DNA from: Paracoccus sulfuroxidans
GTDB lineage: Bacteria; Pseudomonadota; Alphaproteobacteria; Rhodobacterales; Rhodobacteraceae
Assembly: GCF_007830335.1 (NCBI RefSeq)
Contig: NZ_VLKU01000011.1
Span: 62,001-126,000, forward strand
Length of the DNA: 64,000 nucleotides
Direction of reading: 5' to 3'
Under the pieces are notes generated by a model that did not search any database, was not told the origin of the DNA, and saw only the letters and a program-made list of their open reading frames with translations. The position numbers and the translations under genes are program-made. Positions 34,138-43,297 of the stretch are shown piece after piece. The stretch's first letter is position 1. Every line of letters starts with the position of its first letter.

Positions 34138-35186
34138 GCCGAGACCTTTCTGATCCATTGGTCGATGGCGACGGCGGCGATGATCAGCCAGCCGGTCGCA
34201 AACAGTTGCCACAACACGTCGACGCCCATCAGCCGCAGGCCCGAGTTGAAGACGCCGACGATCAGCGCCCCGATCAGCGGCCCGATGATCGAGCCGCGCC
34301 CGCCGAAAAGCGAAATCCCCCCGATCACCACGGCGGTGATGGATTCAAGGTTCGATTCCAGAAATGAGGTCGGCGAGACCGAGCCGACGCGCCCGATGGC
34401 CGACCATGCCGCCAGCCCGCAGATCAGCCCCGCGACCATATAGACCGACATCAGCACCCGGTTCGTCTGGATCCCGGCCAGCTTCGCGGCCTCGGGGTCG
34501 TCACCCACGGCATAGACGCGGCGGCCCCATGCGGTCTGATAAAGCGCGTACCAAAGCACGACAAAGACCACCAGCATCAGCACCACGCCCCAGGTCAGGA
34601 CGGCGCCGCCCAGGTTGAACCGCTCTCCGAAGAGCTTCAGCAGCGGCGCGTCGCTGTCCAGCGTCTGGCTGCGGATGGTCTGGCGGTCCGAGATGAAATA
34701 GTTGAGCGCGAGGAAAATGTTCCAGGTTCCCAGCGTGGTGATGAAGGGCGGCAGCTTCAGCCGCGTCACCAGAAACCCGTTCAGCGCGCCTGCAGCCAGC
34801 CCGACACCCAGCCCCAGCAGAATGGCCAGCGGCACCGGCACGCCATAGATCACCGCAAGCTTGCCCATGATGACCGAGGACAACAGCATGATCGCGCCTA
34901 CCGAGAGGTCAATCCCGGCGGTCAGGATGACCAGCGATTGCGCGGCGGCCAGCGTGCCCACGACCGCGACCTGCTGCATGATCAGCGACAGGTTGAAGGC
35001 CGAAAAGAAATTCGGGGCCAGCAGGCCGAAGCCCAGAACCGACAGGGCCAGCACGATGACCGGCACCATCGTCGGGTTGCGGTGCAAAAAGTGCTGCAGG
35101 CTCGCGACCGGCCCGCGCGCGTGGTCTTCGAACTGCGCAACCTGATCGGCTGCGGGGCTGGCGGCGGGGTCGGTTGTGTCCGGCAT
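34134..35186 (-). CDS. frcC: Sugar ABC transporter permease, FrcC-like
   Basis: Inner-membrane protein of 350 residues of the RbsC-like CUT2 permease family, with about nine hydrophobic segments and conserved AAQSLVILTAGIDLSVGAIMLL, NGFLVTRLKLPPFITTLGT, YAVGDDPEAAKLAGI and SLFGGRGSIIGPLIGALIVG. A hydrophilic N-terminus of about 40 residues precedes the first helix. ATG 35186 follows GAGG at six bases. It is the second gene of the sugar uptake operon. Confidence 0.93.
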   Translation of the reverse strand: MPDTTDPAASPAADQVAQFEDHARGPVASLQHFLHRNPTMVPVIVLALSVLGFGLLAPNFFSAFNLSLIMQQVAVVGTLAAAQSLVILTAGIDLSVGAIMLLSSVIMGKLAVIYGVPVPLAILLGLGVGLAAGALNGFLVTRLKLPPFITTLGTWNIFLALNYFISDRQTIRSQTLDSDAPLLKLFGERFNLGGAVLTWGVVLMLVVFVVLWYALYQTAWGRRVYAVGDDPEAAKLAGIQTNRVLMSVYMVAGLICGLAAWSAIGRVGSVSPTSFLESNLESITAVVIGGISLFGGRGSIIGPLIGALIVGVFNSGLRLMGVDVLWQLFATGWLIIAAVAIDQWIRKVSA

Positions 35187-35245
35187 GCGTACCTCTTTGG
35201 TCAGGAAGGGGGGCGGCATTGCGCCGCCCGCCCGGGTGCGTCAGC

Positions 35246-36268
35246 TCAGCCCCAGCACTGTTTCAGGCCTTCCTCGACCGAGATCGAGGGCACGCCGTCA
35301 ACCGGCTTGTCGGTGACCAGATTGACCCCGGTATTGGTGAAATCCAGCCCCTCGGAGGCCTGCGGCTTGGTGCCGTCCTTGGCGAAGGCCGCAATCGCCT
35401 CGATCCCTTTCGAGGCCATCAGCAGCGGATACTGCTGCGAGGTCGCGCCGATCACCCCGTCCTTGACGTTCTCGACGCCCGGGCAGCCGCCGTCGATCGA
35501 GACCAGAAGCACGTCCTTTTCCTTGCCGAAGCTTTTCAGCGCCTCATAGGCCCCGGCTGCGGCGGGTTCGTTGATAGTGTGGACGACGTTGATGTTCGGA
35601 TCGCGCTGCAGCAGAGCCTCCATGGCGGAACGGCCGCCTTCCTCATTGCCGTTGGTCATCTCATGGCCGACGACGCGGGGGTCGTCCTCATCGCCGATCT
35701 TGTTCGGGTCCTTGATGTCGATGCCGAAGCCCTGCTGGAAGCCCTGATCGCGCAGCACGTCGACCGAGGGGGCAAGCTCGGTCAGGTTCAGGAAGGCGAT
35801 GCGCGCATCGGCGGCCTTGTCGCCCAGCTGGCCCTTGGCCCATGCGCCGACCAGACGCCCGGCCTCGAAATTGTCGGTGGCGAAGGTCGCATCGGCGGCG
35901 TCCATCGGCTCAAGCGGCGTGTCCAGCGCAATGACCAGAATGCCTGCATCCCGTGCCTGTTTGACCGAATCGACGATGGCCTTGGTGTCCGAGGCGACGA
36001 TCAGGATGCCCTTCACCCCCGCCGCGATGCAGCTTTCCATGGCCTGCTGCTGGCTTTCATGATCGCCGTCGATCTTGCCTGCATAGGTCTTCAGATCAAT
36101 GCCCAGCTCCTGCGCCTTGGCCGTCGCGCCCTCTTTCATCTTGACGAAGAAGGGGTTGATGTCGGTCTTGGTGATCAGGCAAGCGCTGTCGGCCGCCTGG
36201 GCTGCGCCCGCCGCAAGGGTCAGCGCCGTTCCGGCAAGGGCGGCGCGCAGAAAACCCGTTCTAGTCAT
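35246..36268 (-). CDS. frcB: Sugar ABC transporter substrate-binding protein, FrcB-like
   Basis: Periplasmic protein of 340 residues with a signal peptide ([20 protein letters not shown]) and the mature start [23 protein letters not shown], near-identical in pattern to FrcB proteins (high-affinity fructose, mannose and ribose binding) as I remember them. [22 protein letters not shown] and [15 protein letters not shown] are family features. It is the first gene of frcB-C-A-K and is preceded by a palindromic operator at 36349-36371. The sugar is inferred from resemblance. Confidence 0.92.
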   Translation of the reverse strand: MTRTGFLRAALAGTALTLAAGAAQAADSACLITKTDINPFFVKMKEGATAKAQELGIDLKTYAGKIDGDHESQQQAMESCIAAGVKGILIVASDTKAIVDSVKQARDAGILVIALDTPLEPMDAADATFATDNFEAGRLVGAWAKGQLGDKAADARIAFLNLTELAPSVDVLRDQGFQQGFGIDIKDPNKIGDEDDPRVVGHEMTNGNEEGGRSAMEALLQRDPNINVVHTINEPAAAGAYEALKSFGKEKDVLLVSIDGGCPGVENVKDGVIGATSQQYPLLMASKGIEAIAAFAKDGTKPQASEGLDFTNTGVNLVTDKPVDGVPSISVEEGLKQCWG

Positions 36269-36348
36269 GTCGTCTCTTCCTCCCAAAGGCGGTTGGCCCG
36301 CCGTCTCATCCTGCGCGCAAGGCTGCTACAGGAAATGGAGGCTTGTCA

Positions 36349-36371
36349 ATAAATCAATCATGTTGATTTAT
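36349..36371. promoter_or_regulatory. Palindromic operator between frcB and the ROK repressor
   Basis: ATAAATCAA (36349-36357) and TTGATTTAT (36363-36371) are a perfect inverted repeat with a 5-base spacer. On the frcB-reading strand TTGACA at 36345-36350 directly adjoins and overlaps the palindrome, so the bound ROK protein would cover the -35. The site also lies 20 bases before the repressor start codon, suggesting autoregulation. Confidence 0.8.
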
Positions 36372-36390
36372 GGGTGAAGGAGGAGTCCCC

Positions 36391-37548
36391 ATGTCCCGCG
36401 CATCCACCCCGCAGATGGCCCGAAGCCAGAATGAGCGCCTGATCCTGTGGCTGATCCGGCGCAATGGCCCGATGCCGCGTGCGGCGCTGGCGCAGGCGAC
36501 GGGGCTGTCGGCGCAGGCGGTGACCAATATCACCCGCGATCTGCTGGCGGCGGGACTGCTGGACGCGGCGGCCAAGCCCCAGCGGGGCAAGGTCGGCCAG
36601 CCGCTGCAACCGCTGGCGCTGGCGCAGGACGGCGCGCTGTTTCTGGGGCTCAAGGTCGGGCGGATGCTGGCGGAGCTGGTGCTGGTCGATTTCGGCGGCC
36701 AGATCGTCGGCGCGCTGACGCGGCCATACCCCTTTCCCGATCCTGACGAGATCCTGCGATTCGCGCTCGATGGCGCGGCCAGCCTGATGGCGAGCCTGGC
36801 CGAGGACCAGCGCGCGCAGGTCGCGGGGCTGGGCGTCGCCATTCCGTTTTTCCTGTGGGACTGGGGGCAAGAGATGCAGCCTTGGCAGGGCAGGGACCTG
36901 CGCGCCGAGCTGGAGCAGCACCTCTCGCTGCCAGTCTGGCTGGAGAACGACGCCTCTTGCGCCTGCGGGGCCGAGCTGATCTTTGGGGCGGGCGATCTGC
37001 CGGCGGATTTCCTGTACCTTTACATTGCGCATTTCGCCGGGGGCGGGCTGGTGCTGGACAACCGGCTGCGTCTGGGGGCCACCGGAAACGCAGGGGCCAT
37101 GGGCTCTTGCCCGGTGCCGGGTGGGGGGCAGGTGCTGGATCAGGCCTCGATTTCCGTGCTGGAGCGGATGCTGGGGCGGGGCCTGCCGCTTGAGGATTCC
37201 GAATGGCGGATATCGCCCGATGTAATGGCGCAATGGCTGGACAAAACCGCCGAGGTGCTGTCCCATGCGGCGCTATCGGCCGTGGCGGTTGCGGACCTTC
37301 CGCTGGTGGTGATCGATGGCGCGATGCCGGTCGATCTGCGGGCCAATCTGGTCGCCGCCGTGGCCGCGCGGCTGGCCGGGATGCCACATCGCGGAATCGC
37401 GCTGCCCGAGGTGCGTGCGGGCACGCTGGGGCGTCGCGCGCGGGCGATGGGGGCGGCGGCACTGCCGTTAAGCGCGGGCTTTCTGCCGGGCGGGACGTTT
37501 TCGGCCCCGCGCCTTGCCCGCAAGGAACAGGAAACCGGAACCGTCTGA
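36391..37548 (+). CDS. ROK family transcriptional repressor of the frc locus
   Basis: Protein of 385 residues with an N-terminal winged helix (NERLILWLIRRNGPMPRAALAQATGLSAQAVTNITRDLLAAGLLD) and a ROK sugar-kinase-like domain with WLENDASCACGAELI and LDNRLRLGATGNAGAMG. ROK regulators such as FrcR, NagC and Mlc bind palindromic operators and release them on binding a sugar or its phosphate. The gene is divergent from frcB. ATG 36391 follows GGAGG; the frame is open seven codons further upstream, but that would begin inside the operator. Confidence 0.9.
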   Translation: MSRASTPQMARSQNERLILWLIRRNGPMPRAALAQATGLSAQAVTNITRDLLAAGLLDAAAKPQRGKVGQPLQPLALAQDGALFLGLKVGRMLAELVLVDFGGQIVGALTRPYPFPDPDEILRFALDGAASLMASLAEDQRAQVAGLGVAIPFFLWDWGQEMQPWQGRDLRAELEQHLSLPVWLENDASCACGAELIFGAGDLPADFLYLYIAHFAGGGLVLDNRLRLGATGNAGAMGSCPVPGGGQVLDQASISVLERMLGRGLPLEDSEWRISPDVMAQWLDKTAEVLSHAALSAVAVADLPLVVIDGAMPVDLRANLVAAVAARLAGMPHRGIALPEVRAGTLGRRARAMGAAALPLSAGFLPGGTFSAPRLARKEQETGTV

Positions 37549-37587
37549 TCGCGTTTCGGATATGACAGGTGAAAGGTTGGGCAGGTA

Positions 37588-38511
37588 ATGGCCGACGATC
37601 CGTACAAGGCTTTGGGGCTGGGCAAAAGCGCGTCGCAGGACGAGATCAAGAAGGCATATCGCAAGATTGCCAAGACCGATCACCCCGACCTCAACCCCGA
37701 CGCCGCCGCGACCGAGCGTTTCAAGGCCGCGACCGCCGCCTATGACCTGCTGAAAGACCCCGAGCAGCGCGCCCGCTTTGACCGGGGAGAGATTGACGCC
37801 AGCGGTCAGGAACGGCCGCAGCGCCATTATTACCGCGAATATGCCGAGGCCGGGAACAACCCCTATCGCAACGATCAGGCCGGGTTCGACGACCTTTCGG
37901 GCGTCTTCTCGGATCTCTTCGGCCAGCGTGGTGGCGGCGGGCAGGGGCAGGGACGCCGGGGCGGCGCGCGCAGCTTCGACATGCGCGGCCCGGACCAGCA
38001 TTTCACGCTGGAGATCGACTTCATGACGGCGGCGCGCGGCGGCTCGACCCGGATCACCATGCCTGATGGCAGCACGCTGGAGGTCAAAATCCCTGAAGGC
38101 GCGCGCGACGGCCAGACCGTCCGGCTGCGCGGCAAGGGTGGCGCGGGCTTCGGCGAGGGAGAGCCGGGCGATGCCCTGCTGACCCTGACCGTGGCCGAGG
38201 ACCCCGAATGGAAGCGCGACGGCGATGATCTGGAGGTGACGCTGCCGATCACGCTGGATCAGGCGGTTCTGGGCGGCAAGGTCGAGGCACCGACGATCAC
38301 CGGCCCGGTGATGCTGACGATCCCGCGCGGCGCAAGCTCGGGCCAGAAGCTGCGGCTGAAGGGGCGCGGGCTGAAGCGCGCGGATGGCAGCCACGGCGAC
38401 CAGCATGCGGTGCTGAAGATCGTCATGCCCCCGCATATCGACGATGAGCTAAGCAACTTCTTCGAACATTGGCGCGACGGCCATGGCTATGATCCGCGGA
38501 GGGGCAAATGA
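37588..38511 (+). CDS. cbpA: DnaJ-like co-chaperone, CbpA-type
   Basis: Protein of 307 residues with an N-terminal J domain (YKALGLGKSASQDEIKKAYRK, then HPD in KTDHPDLNP near residue 31), a Gly-rich linker (GQRGGGGQGQGRRGG), and two C-terminal substrate-binding domains without a zinc-finger, so it is CbpA-type and not DnaJ. It stimulates Hsp70 ATPase and binds unfolded proteins. Its stop overlaps the start of the CbpM-like gene (ATGA). Confidence 0.92.
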   Translation: MADDPYKALGLGKSASQDEIKKAYRKIAKTDHPDLNPDAAATERFKAATAAYDLLKDPEQRARFDRGEIDASGQERPQRHYYREYAEAGNNPYRNDQAGFDDLSGVFSDLFGQRGGGGQGQGRRGGARSFDMRGPDQHFTLEIDFMTAARGGSTRITMPDGSTLEVKIPEGARDGQTVRLRGKGGAGFGEGEPGDALLTLTVAEDPEWKRDGDDLEVTLPITLDQAVLGGKVEAPTITGPVMLTIPRGASSGQKLRLKGRGLKRADGSHGDQHAVLKIVMPPHIDDELSNFFEHWRDGHGYDPRRGK

Positions 38512-38858
38512 GCGCACGCCACTATACCCTGGATGAGACTCTGGCCGAGATCGAGGGCCTGACCCCCGAGCAGATTCAACGCTACATCGGGGCGGGCGTG
38601 CTGCAGCCCGTGCAATCCGAGCGTGGCCCGCTGTTCCGCGAGGTCGATCTGGCGCGTCTGGGCCTGCTGGTCGACCTGTCCGAAGGTTACCACATGGATG
38701 AAGAGGCGCTGGGGCTGGTGATGTCGCTGCTGGACCAGCTGCACGGCCTGCGCGGCGACATGCGGGCGATGCTGGATGCGCTGTCGCGCGAACCGGCCGA
38801 GACGCGCGACCGCATCCGCACCACCATCCGCGAAGTGCGCGTCGTCATCCGCAACTAG
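38508..38858 (+). CDS. CbpM-like chaperone modulator
   Basis: Protein of 116 residues of the CbpM/MerR-like fold: YTLDETLAEIEGLTPEQIQRYIGAGVLQP, then FREVDLARLGLLVDLSEGYHMDEEALGLVMSLLDQLHGLR. In E. coli CbpM inhibits CbpA and the two genes are also adjacent, so this is the likely partner of the preceding J protein. ATGA overlap suggests coupled translation. Confidence 0.87.
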   Translation: MSARHYTLDETLAEIEGLTPEQIQRYIGAGVLQPVQSERGPLFREVDLARLGLLVDLSEGYHMDEEALGLVMSLLDQLHGLRGDMRAMLDALSREPAETRDRIRTTIREVRVVIRN

Positions 38859-38917
38859 GCGGTTGAAACAGCGGCGAAATGCGTTGAACGGGACGGTTCG
38901 GTTCAGACGTCGCGCAA

Positions 38918-38946
38918 TCGTCACGGAACTGGCATGGCGCTGTCAC
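38918..38946 (+). promoter_or_regulatory. Pho-box-like array (three 7-mers at 11-bp period)
   Basis: TCGTCAC (38918-38924), CTGGCAT (38929-38935) and CTGTCAC (38940-38946) are separated by four bases each, giving the 11-bp period of a PhoB box (consensus CTGTCAT/C, four bases, CTGTCAT/C). The array ends 48 bases before the phytase-like gene, a location that suits phosphate-starvation activation. Confidence 0.7.
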
Positions 38947-38994
38947 GCTGGCGCGCGATGAGCCGGGGGAAAGATCCAACCCTCCGAGGCACCC

Positions 38995-41154
38995 ATGTCC
39001 TTCCGACTGTCCTTCTGCTCGATCCTTGCGCTTGGCGTGGCCTATCCCGCCCTGGCCGAGCCGGTCTTCAACCGCATCGCGACCTTCGCCACCACCGACA
39101 ATATGGCGGCGGGCGAGGATACCGCGCGCGCCACCTCGGCCGAGATCATGACGGTCACGCCGGATGGCAATACGCTGATCTATTCCGACAGCCCGCTGGG
39201 CGCGATCGGGCTTCTGGACATCACCGACCCACGTGCGCCGAAGCCCTTGGGCAATGTCGACGTTCAGGGAGAGCCCACCACCACCGTCGTTCTGGGCGGG
39301 CTGGCCTTTGTGGGCGTCAACACCTCGGAAAGCTATACCCAGCCCTCGGGCGCGCTGCGCACGCTGGATATCGCCAGCAAGGCGCTCACGGCCAGCTGTG
39401 ATCTGGGCGGCCAGCCCGATTCGGTCGCGCTGTCGCCCGATGGCTCGCTTCTGGCCGTCGCCATCGAGAATGAGCGCGATGAAGAGGTCAATGACGGTGC
39501 CATCCCGCAGATGCCCGCCGGGTTCGTCGTGCGCCTGCCGATCAAGGACGGGCAGGTCGATTGCGCGGGCAAGCAGGTCATCGACCTGACCGGTCTGGCC
39601 GAGATCGCCCCCGAAGACCCCGAGCCCGAATATGTCGCCTTCAACAGCCAGAACGAACTGGTCGTGACGCTGCAGGAAAACAACCACCTCGTGGTGATCG
39701 GGGCCGACGGCAAGGTGCAAAGCCATTTCAGCGCCGGTGCGGTCGATCTGTCGGGCGTCGACATCGACAAGGACGGGAAGCTGGATTTCTCGGGTGAGAT
39801 CAAGGGCCAGAAGCGCGAACCCGATGCCGTCACCTGGATCGACGCCGACCATTTCGCCACCGCCAATGAAGGCGACTGGCAGGGCGGCTCGCGCGGGTTC
39901 ACCATCTGGAAGAAAGACGGCACGGTCGTCCATGAATCGGGTGCCGCGTTCGAACATGCGATCATCCGCACCGGCCATTACCCGGAGGGCCGTTCGGGCA
40001 AGAAGGGGGTCGAGCCGGAAGGCGTGACCTATGGCGAATTCGACGGCCAGAAGCTGCTGTTCGTGGGCTCCGAGCGTGCCAGCATGGTCGGCGTCTATGA
40101 CGTCGCGAACCCGGCCGAGCCGAAGCTTTTGCAGCTCCTACCCTCGGGCATCGGCCCCGAAGGGCTGGTCGCGATCCCCTCGCGCAACCTGTTTGCCACC
40201 GCGAATGAGACCGATCTTGGCGAAGACGGTGCCGCCCGCGCGCATGTCATGCTGTTCGAGCGTGCCGAGGGCGAGGCCGCCTATCCGACGCTCGTCTCGG
40301 TCGGAGAGGAGCTGATCGGCTGGGGCGCGATGTCGGGCCTTGCGGTCGATCCGCAGGACCAGAACGTGCTTTGGGCCGTCAGCGACAGCGCCTATGGCGC
40401 GGCCCCGGCGATCTATCGCATCGACGCCAGCAAGACCCCGGCCGAGATCACCGCGAAGATCATCGTCACGCGCGACGGCCAACCCGCCGAAAAGATCGAT
40501 CTGGAAGGCATTGCGCCGGACGGGCAGGGCGGCTTCTGGCTGGCGAATGAGGGCGATCCCAAGAAAGAAGTGCCGCACGCGATCCTGCATGTCGACGCCA
40601 AGGGCGCGATCACGCAGGAATTCCCGTTGCCGGACAGCCTGCTGAAGGGCCAGACGCGATTCGGTCTGGAAGGCGTCGCGGTGCAGGACGGCAAGATCTG
40701 GGCCGCCGTCCAGCGCGAGTGGGAGGATGATCCCAAGGGTCAGACCAAGCTTCTGCAACTGGACCCGGCCAGCGGCGAATGGCTGGGCCTGCGCTATCCG
40801 CTGGACAGCGGCGAGGGCTGGGTCGGTCTTTCGGAACTCGCGATCCATGGCGATTACGCCTATCTGGTCGAGCGTGACAACCTGATCGGCCAGAAGGCCG
40901 CGCTGAAGCAGATCACCCGCGTTGCGCTGTCGCAGATGCAGCCGGTCGCGCTGGACGGTGAGCTGCCGGTCGTCACCAAAGAGGTCGTGCGCGACCTGAT
41001 CCCCGATCTGAAGCAGTGGAACGGCTATGTGCAGGACAAGGTCGAGGGCATGGCGATTGCCGCCGACGGCACCGTGCATGTGATGACCGACAATGACGGC
41101 GTCGACGATGCCTCGGGCGAGACCTTCTACTGGACCTTCAAGCTGGACCAGTAA
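38995..41154 (+). CDS. Esterase-like phytase family secreted protein
   Basis: Secreted protein of 719 residues: signal peptide (FCSILALGVAYPALAE), an N-terminal beta-propeller-like half (RTLDIASKALTASCDLGGQPDSVALSPDGSLL) and a C-terminal esterase-like-phytase domain with IDLEGIAPDGQGGFWLANEG, SRFGLEGVAV-like TRFGLEGVAVQDG and a terminal YVQDKVEGMAIAADGTVHVMTDND. Domain members hydrolyse phosphate esters or are uncharacterised. A Pho-box-like array upstream suits a phosphate scavenging role (inference). A strong terminator follows. Confidence 0.87.
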   Translation: MSFRLSFCSILALGVAYPALAEPVFNRIATFATTDNMAAGEDTARATSAEIMTVTPDGNTLIYSDSPLGAIGLLDITDPRAPKPLGNVDVQGEPTTTVVLGGLAFVGVNTSESYTQPSGALRTLDIASKALTASCDLGGQPDSVALSPDGSLLAVAIENERDEEVNDGAIPQMPAGFVVRLPIKDGQVDCAGKQVIDLTGLAEIAPEDPEPEYVAFNSQNELVVTLQENNHLVVIGADGKVQSHFSAGAVDLSGVDIDKDGKLDFSGEIKGQKREPDAVTWIDADHFATANEGDWQGGSRGFTIWKKDGTVVHESGAAFEHAIIRTGHYPEGRSGKKGVEPEGVTYGEFDGQKLLFVGSERASMVGVYDVANPAEPKLLQLLPSGIGPEGLVAIPSRNLFATANETDLGEDGAARAHVMLFERAEGEAAYPTLVSVGEELIGWGAMSGLAVDPQDQNVLWAVSDSAYGAAPAIYRIDASKTPAEITAKIIVTRDGQPAEKIDLEGIAPDGQGGFWLANEGDPKKEVPHAILHVDAKGAITQEFPLPDSLLKGQTRFGLEGVAVQDGKIWAAVQREWEDDPKGQTKLLQLDPASGEWLGLRYPLDSGEGWVGLSELAIHGDYAYLVERDNLIGQKAALKQITRVALSQMQPVALDGELPVVTKEVVRDLIPDLKQWNGYVQDKVEGMAIAADGTVHVMTDNDGVDDASGETFYWTFKLDQ

Positions 41155-41177
41155 GGGCTTCAAGCCGGACTATATTC

Positions 41178-41209
41178 GGGCCGGGGTGAAAGCCCCGGTC
41201 CTTTTCTTT
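41178..41209 (+). terminator. Rho-independent terminator after the phytase-like gene
   Basis: GGGCCGGGG (41178-41186) pairs with CCCCGGTCC (41193-41201), one G-T wobble, over TGAAAG, followed by TTTTCTTT. Confidence 0.88.
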
Positions 41210-41225
41210 GCGCGCGCGCTTCGGG

Positions 41226-41411
41226 TCAGCGCGCGCCGTTCCGGGTCAGCTCTTCCAGCCGCGCGGGTAGTTCCGCCATGATCGCCTGCCGCTGGTCTTC
41301 ACGAAGCGAGCCCCAGGCGATGATCTCGTCAATGGTGCGCCCGCAGCCAAGGCAGAGGTCGCTGTCATCGTCCATCTGGCAGATGTTGATGCAGGGGGAT
41401 GAGGCCGCCAT
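41226..41411 (-). CDS. DUF1289 domain protein
   Basis: Protein of 61 residues with SPCINICQMDDDSDLCLGCGRTIDEI, the DUF1289 four-Cys pattern, probably a small zinc or Fe-S binding module. ATG 41411 overlaps the ruvX stop by one base (TGATG), so it is coupled to ruvX; a GTG one codon upstream is possible. The function of the family is unknown. Confidence 0.88.
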   Translation of the reverse strand: MAASSPCINICQMDDDSDLCLGCGRTIDEIIAWGSLREDQRQAIMAELPARLEELTRNGAR

Positions 41412-41875
41412 CACAGATACCTCAGCCGGTCCAGCGCGCCTTGAAGGATATAGCCCGCCGCGACCTGATCGATGACCTCGGCCCGGCGCTTGCGCGAGGT
41501 GTCGCCCTCCAGCAACGCGCGCTCGGCGGCGACGGTCGACAGGCGCTCATCCCAGAAGGTGATGGGCAGGGGCGTCAGCCGTTCCAGATTGCGGGCGAAG
41601 GCGCGGGTCGACTGGGCGCGCGGCCCTTCGCTGCCGTCCATGTTGCGCGGCAGGCCAAGGACCAGCCCGACCAGTTCGCGATCGGCCACGATCTTCAGCA
41701 GCGCCTCGGCGTCCAGCGTGAATTTTGCGCGGCGGATCACCGTCAGAGGGGAGGCCACGCTGCGCAGCCCGTCGCTGACCGCGACCCCGATGGTCTTGGT
41801 GCCCAGATCCAGCCCGGCCAGCGCGCCGTGACGCGGCAGAAGCGGGGCGAAATCCTCGATCTGGGCGCAGATCAT
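41411..41875 (-). CDS. ruvX: Holliday junction resolvase-like protein RuvX/YqgF
   Basis: Protein of 154 residues with an RNase H-like fold: [18 protein letters not shown] at the start with the first catalytic Asp, a middle [14 protein letters not shown], and [12 protein letters not shown] with the conserved Glu. YqgF/RuvX takes part in pre-16S rRNA 5' end processing in E. coli. It overlaps ccmI upstream by four bases and DUF1289 downstream by one. Confidence 0.93.
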   Translation of the reverse strand: MICAQIEDFAPLLPRHGALAGLDLGTKTIGVAVSDGLRSVASPLTVIRRAKFTLDAEALLKIVADRELVGLVLGLPRNMDGSEGPRAQSTRAFARNLERLTPLPITFWDERLSTVAAERALLEGDTSRKRRAEVIDQVAAGYILQGALDRLRYL

Positions 41876-43092
41876 TCGAGACCCGCCTGTTTCGCGGCGG
41901 CCTCGATCATGGCGCTGGCCTCGGCGTCGCTGCCAAAGCGCCCGCGCGCCTCGGTCAGGATGTCGCGGGCATGGTCAGTCTGGCCGATGACCACCAGCGA
42001 TGAGATCAGCCGCGCCCATTCGTCGGGCGTGCCGCCTTCGGTCGCCAGTCGCGCCTCAAGCCGCTTGACCATCGAGGCCACGAACTCCTGCCGCTCTTCG
42101 GGGCTTAGGTTCTCGGCGGCGGCCATATCCTCGGCACTGGGGCCGGGCAGGGCGGCGCGGGGCTCGGGCGGGGTGTAATTCGGCTCTCCGGCCAGCCAGG
42201 CAAGGTCGGGGATGCGTTCGCGGATGATCCGGTTCCAGGGCGCGTCGTCCGGGCCCTCAGCCAGCAGCGCCGCCCAGATCGGGAAGGCGCGGTCGGGACG
42301 GCCATTCTGCCATTGCAGCACCCCGGCCAGAAAACGGGCGCGCGGGTTGGTGCGGTCCATGGCCAGCGCCGTGCCGATCTGCTCTTCGGCCTCGGGGGTG
42401 ATGGTGCCGCCGGCCGCGTCGGTCATCAGTGCCGCGAGCGCCGCGTGATCGTCGGCGCTGGCCTCTTTGCCGCGAACCTCCAGCAGATGCTGGGCGGCCT
42501 TGCGCGCGGCGGGCAGATTGCCCAGCTGCTCTTCATGCTGGGCCAGCAGCATCAGGCCCTGCGGGTCGTCGGGGTTCTGGGCCACGGCCTCGCGCAGGCG
42601 CTCGATCAGCTCGGCATAGTTTGCATCGGGGGCCGGGCGTTCGGGCTTCGGGGCCTTGGCCTCGGCTTCCTCTTGCGAGGGGCGGTTGCGGTAGGATTCC
42701 TCGGCCTCGGCATAGCGGGCGACGATGGGCTCATCCTTCAGACCGGGGCTGCCCATATAGGCGTAAAGCCCGAAGGCACCGCCCACGATCAGCGCAAGCA
42801 CCGCCATCGCCCCGATGCTGTCGTGGCGAGTAGTCGGCGTCGCGGTGGCCTCGACCGCGCGGTCGGCGGCCAGAACCTTGCGGCCGATCTCGGTCCGCAG
42901 GCGCTCGGCCTCGGCGGGGTCGATCACGCCGCGCTCAAGGTCGCGTTCGACCTCGCGCAGCTGGTCGCGATAGATGCGCAAATCATAGGCCGCGGTCGGC
43001 TCGTCGTCCAAGTCGCTGTTCTTGCGCAAGAACGGCACGGCGATGGCCAGCCCGACAAAGCAGGTCAGCGCCCCGCAGATGATCCAGAACAT
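41872..43092 (-). CDS. ccmI: Cytochrome c biogenesis protein CcmI
   Basis: Protein of 406 residues: helix 1 ([21 protein letters not shown]), a cytoplasmic loop with [22 protein letters not shown], helix 2 ([23 protein letters not shown]) and a periplasmic TPR region ([33 protein letters not shown]). CcmI (CycH in Paracoccus) presents apocytochrome c to the haem ligation complex. It is the first gene of a ccmI-ruvX-DUF1289 transcript. Other ccm genes are not in the window. Confidence 0.93.
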   Translation of the reverse strand: MFWIICGALTCFVGLAIAVPFLRKNSDLDDEPTAAYDLRIYRDQLREVERDLERGVIDPAEAERLRTEIGRKVLAADRAVEATATPTTRHDSIGAMAVLALIVGGAFGLYAYMGSPGLKDEPIVARYAEAEESYRNRPSQEEAEAKAPKPERPAPDANYAELIERLREAVAQNPDDPQGLMLLAQHEEQLGNLPAARKAAQHLLEVRGKEASADDHAALAALMTDAAGGTITPEAEEQIGTALAMDRTNPRARFLAGVLQWQNGRPDRAFPIWAALLAEGPDDAPWNRIIRERIPDLAWLAGEPNYTPPEPRAALPGPSAEDMAAAENLSPEERQEFVASMVKRLEARLATEGGTPDEWARLISSLVVIGQTDHARDILTEARGRFGSDAEASAMIEAAAKQAGLE

Positions 43093-43203
43093 CCCAGTCC
43101 TCCAATTCGTGCTGCGGTATAGCGGTTTTGCGCGCCGGGAAAAAGGAAAACGGGTGCGGCAAAAAGGTTGAGACGCGCCTTGGGATAAATGCGCACCATG
43201 ATT

Positions 43204-43232
43204 GTCGCAAAACGACTATTGCTGCGTCGCAA
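43204..43232 (+). promoter_or_regulatory. Paired GTCGCAA sites 22 bp apart upstream of soxB
   Basis: GTCGCAA occurs at 43204-43210 and 43226-43232, exactly two helical turns apart, on the same face. The first copy is also part of a short hairpin, GTCG-CAAAA-CGAC. They lie 66 bases before the soxB ATG. An activator such as an AraC/GbdR-like protein may bind, but the sites are short. Confidence 0.35.
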
Positions 43233-43297
43233 GCCAGCCTTGCCGGAACAGCGGCTTGGTTTCAATCTTGCCAGAGACGAGTCGGGGAAGGTCCATC

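Noticed and set aside
43202..43297. Upstream extension of soxB
   Set aside because: The 32 extra codons have no conserved features and ATG 43298 has a suitable ribosome binding site.
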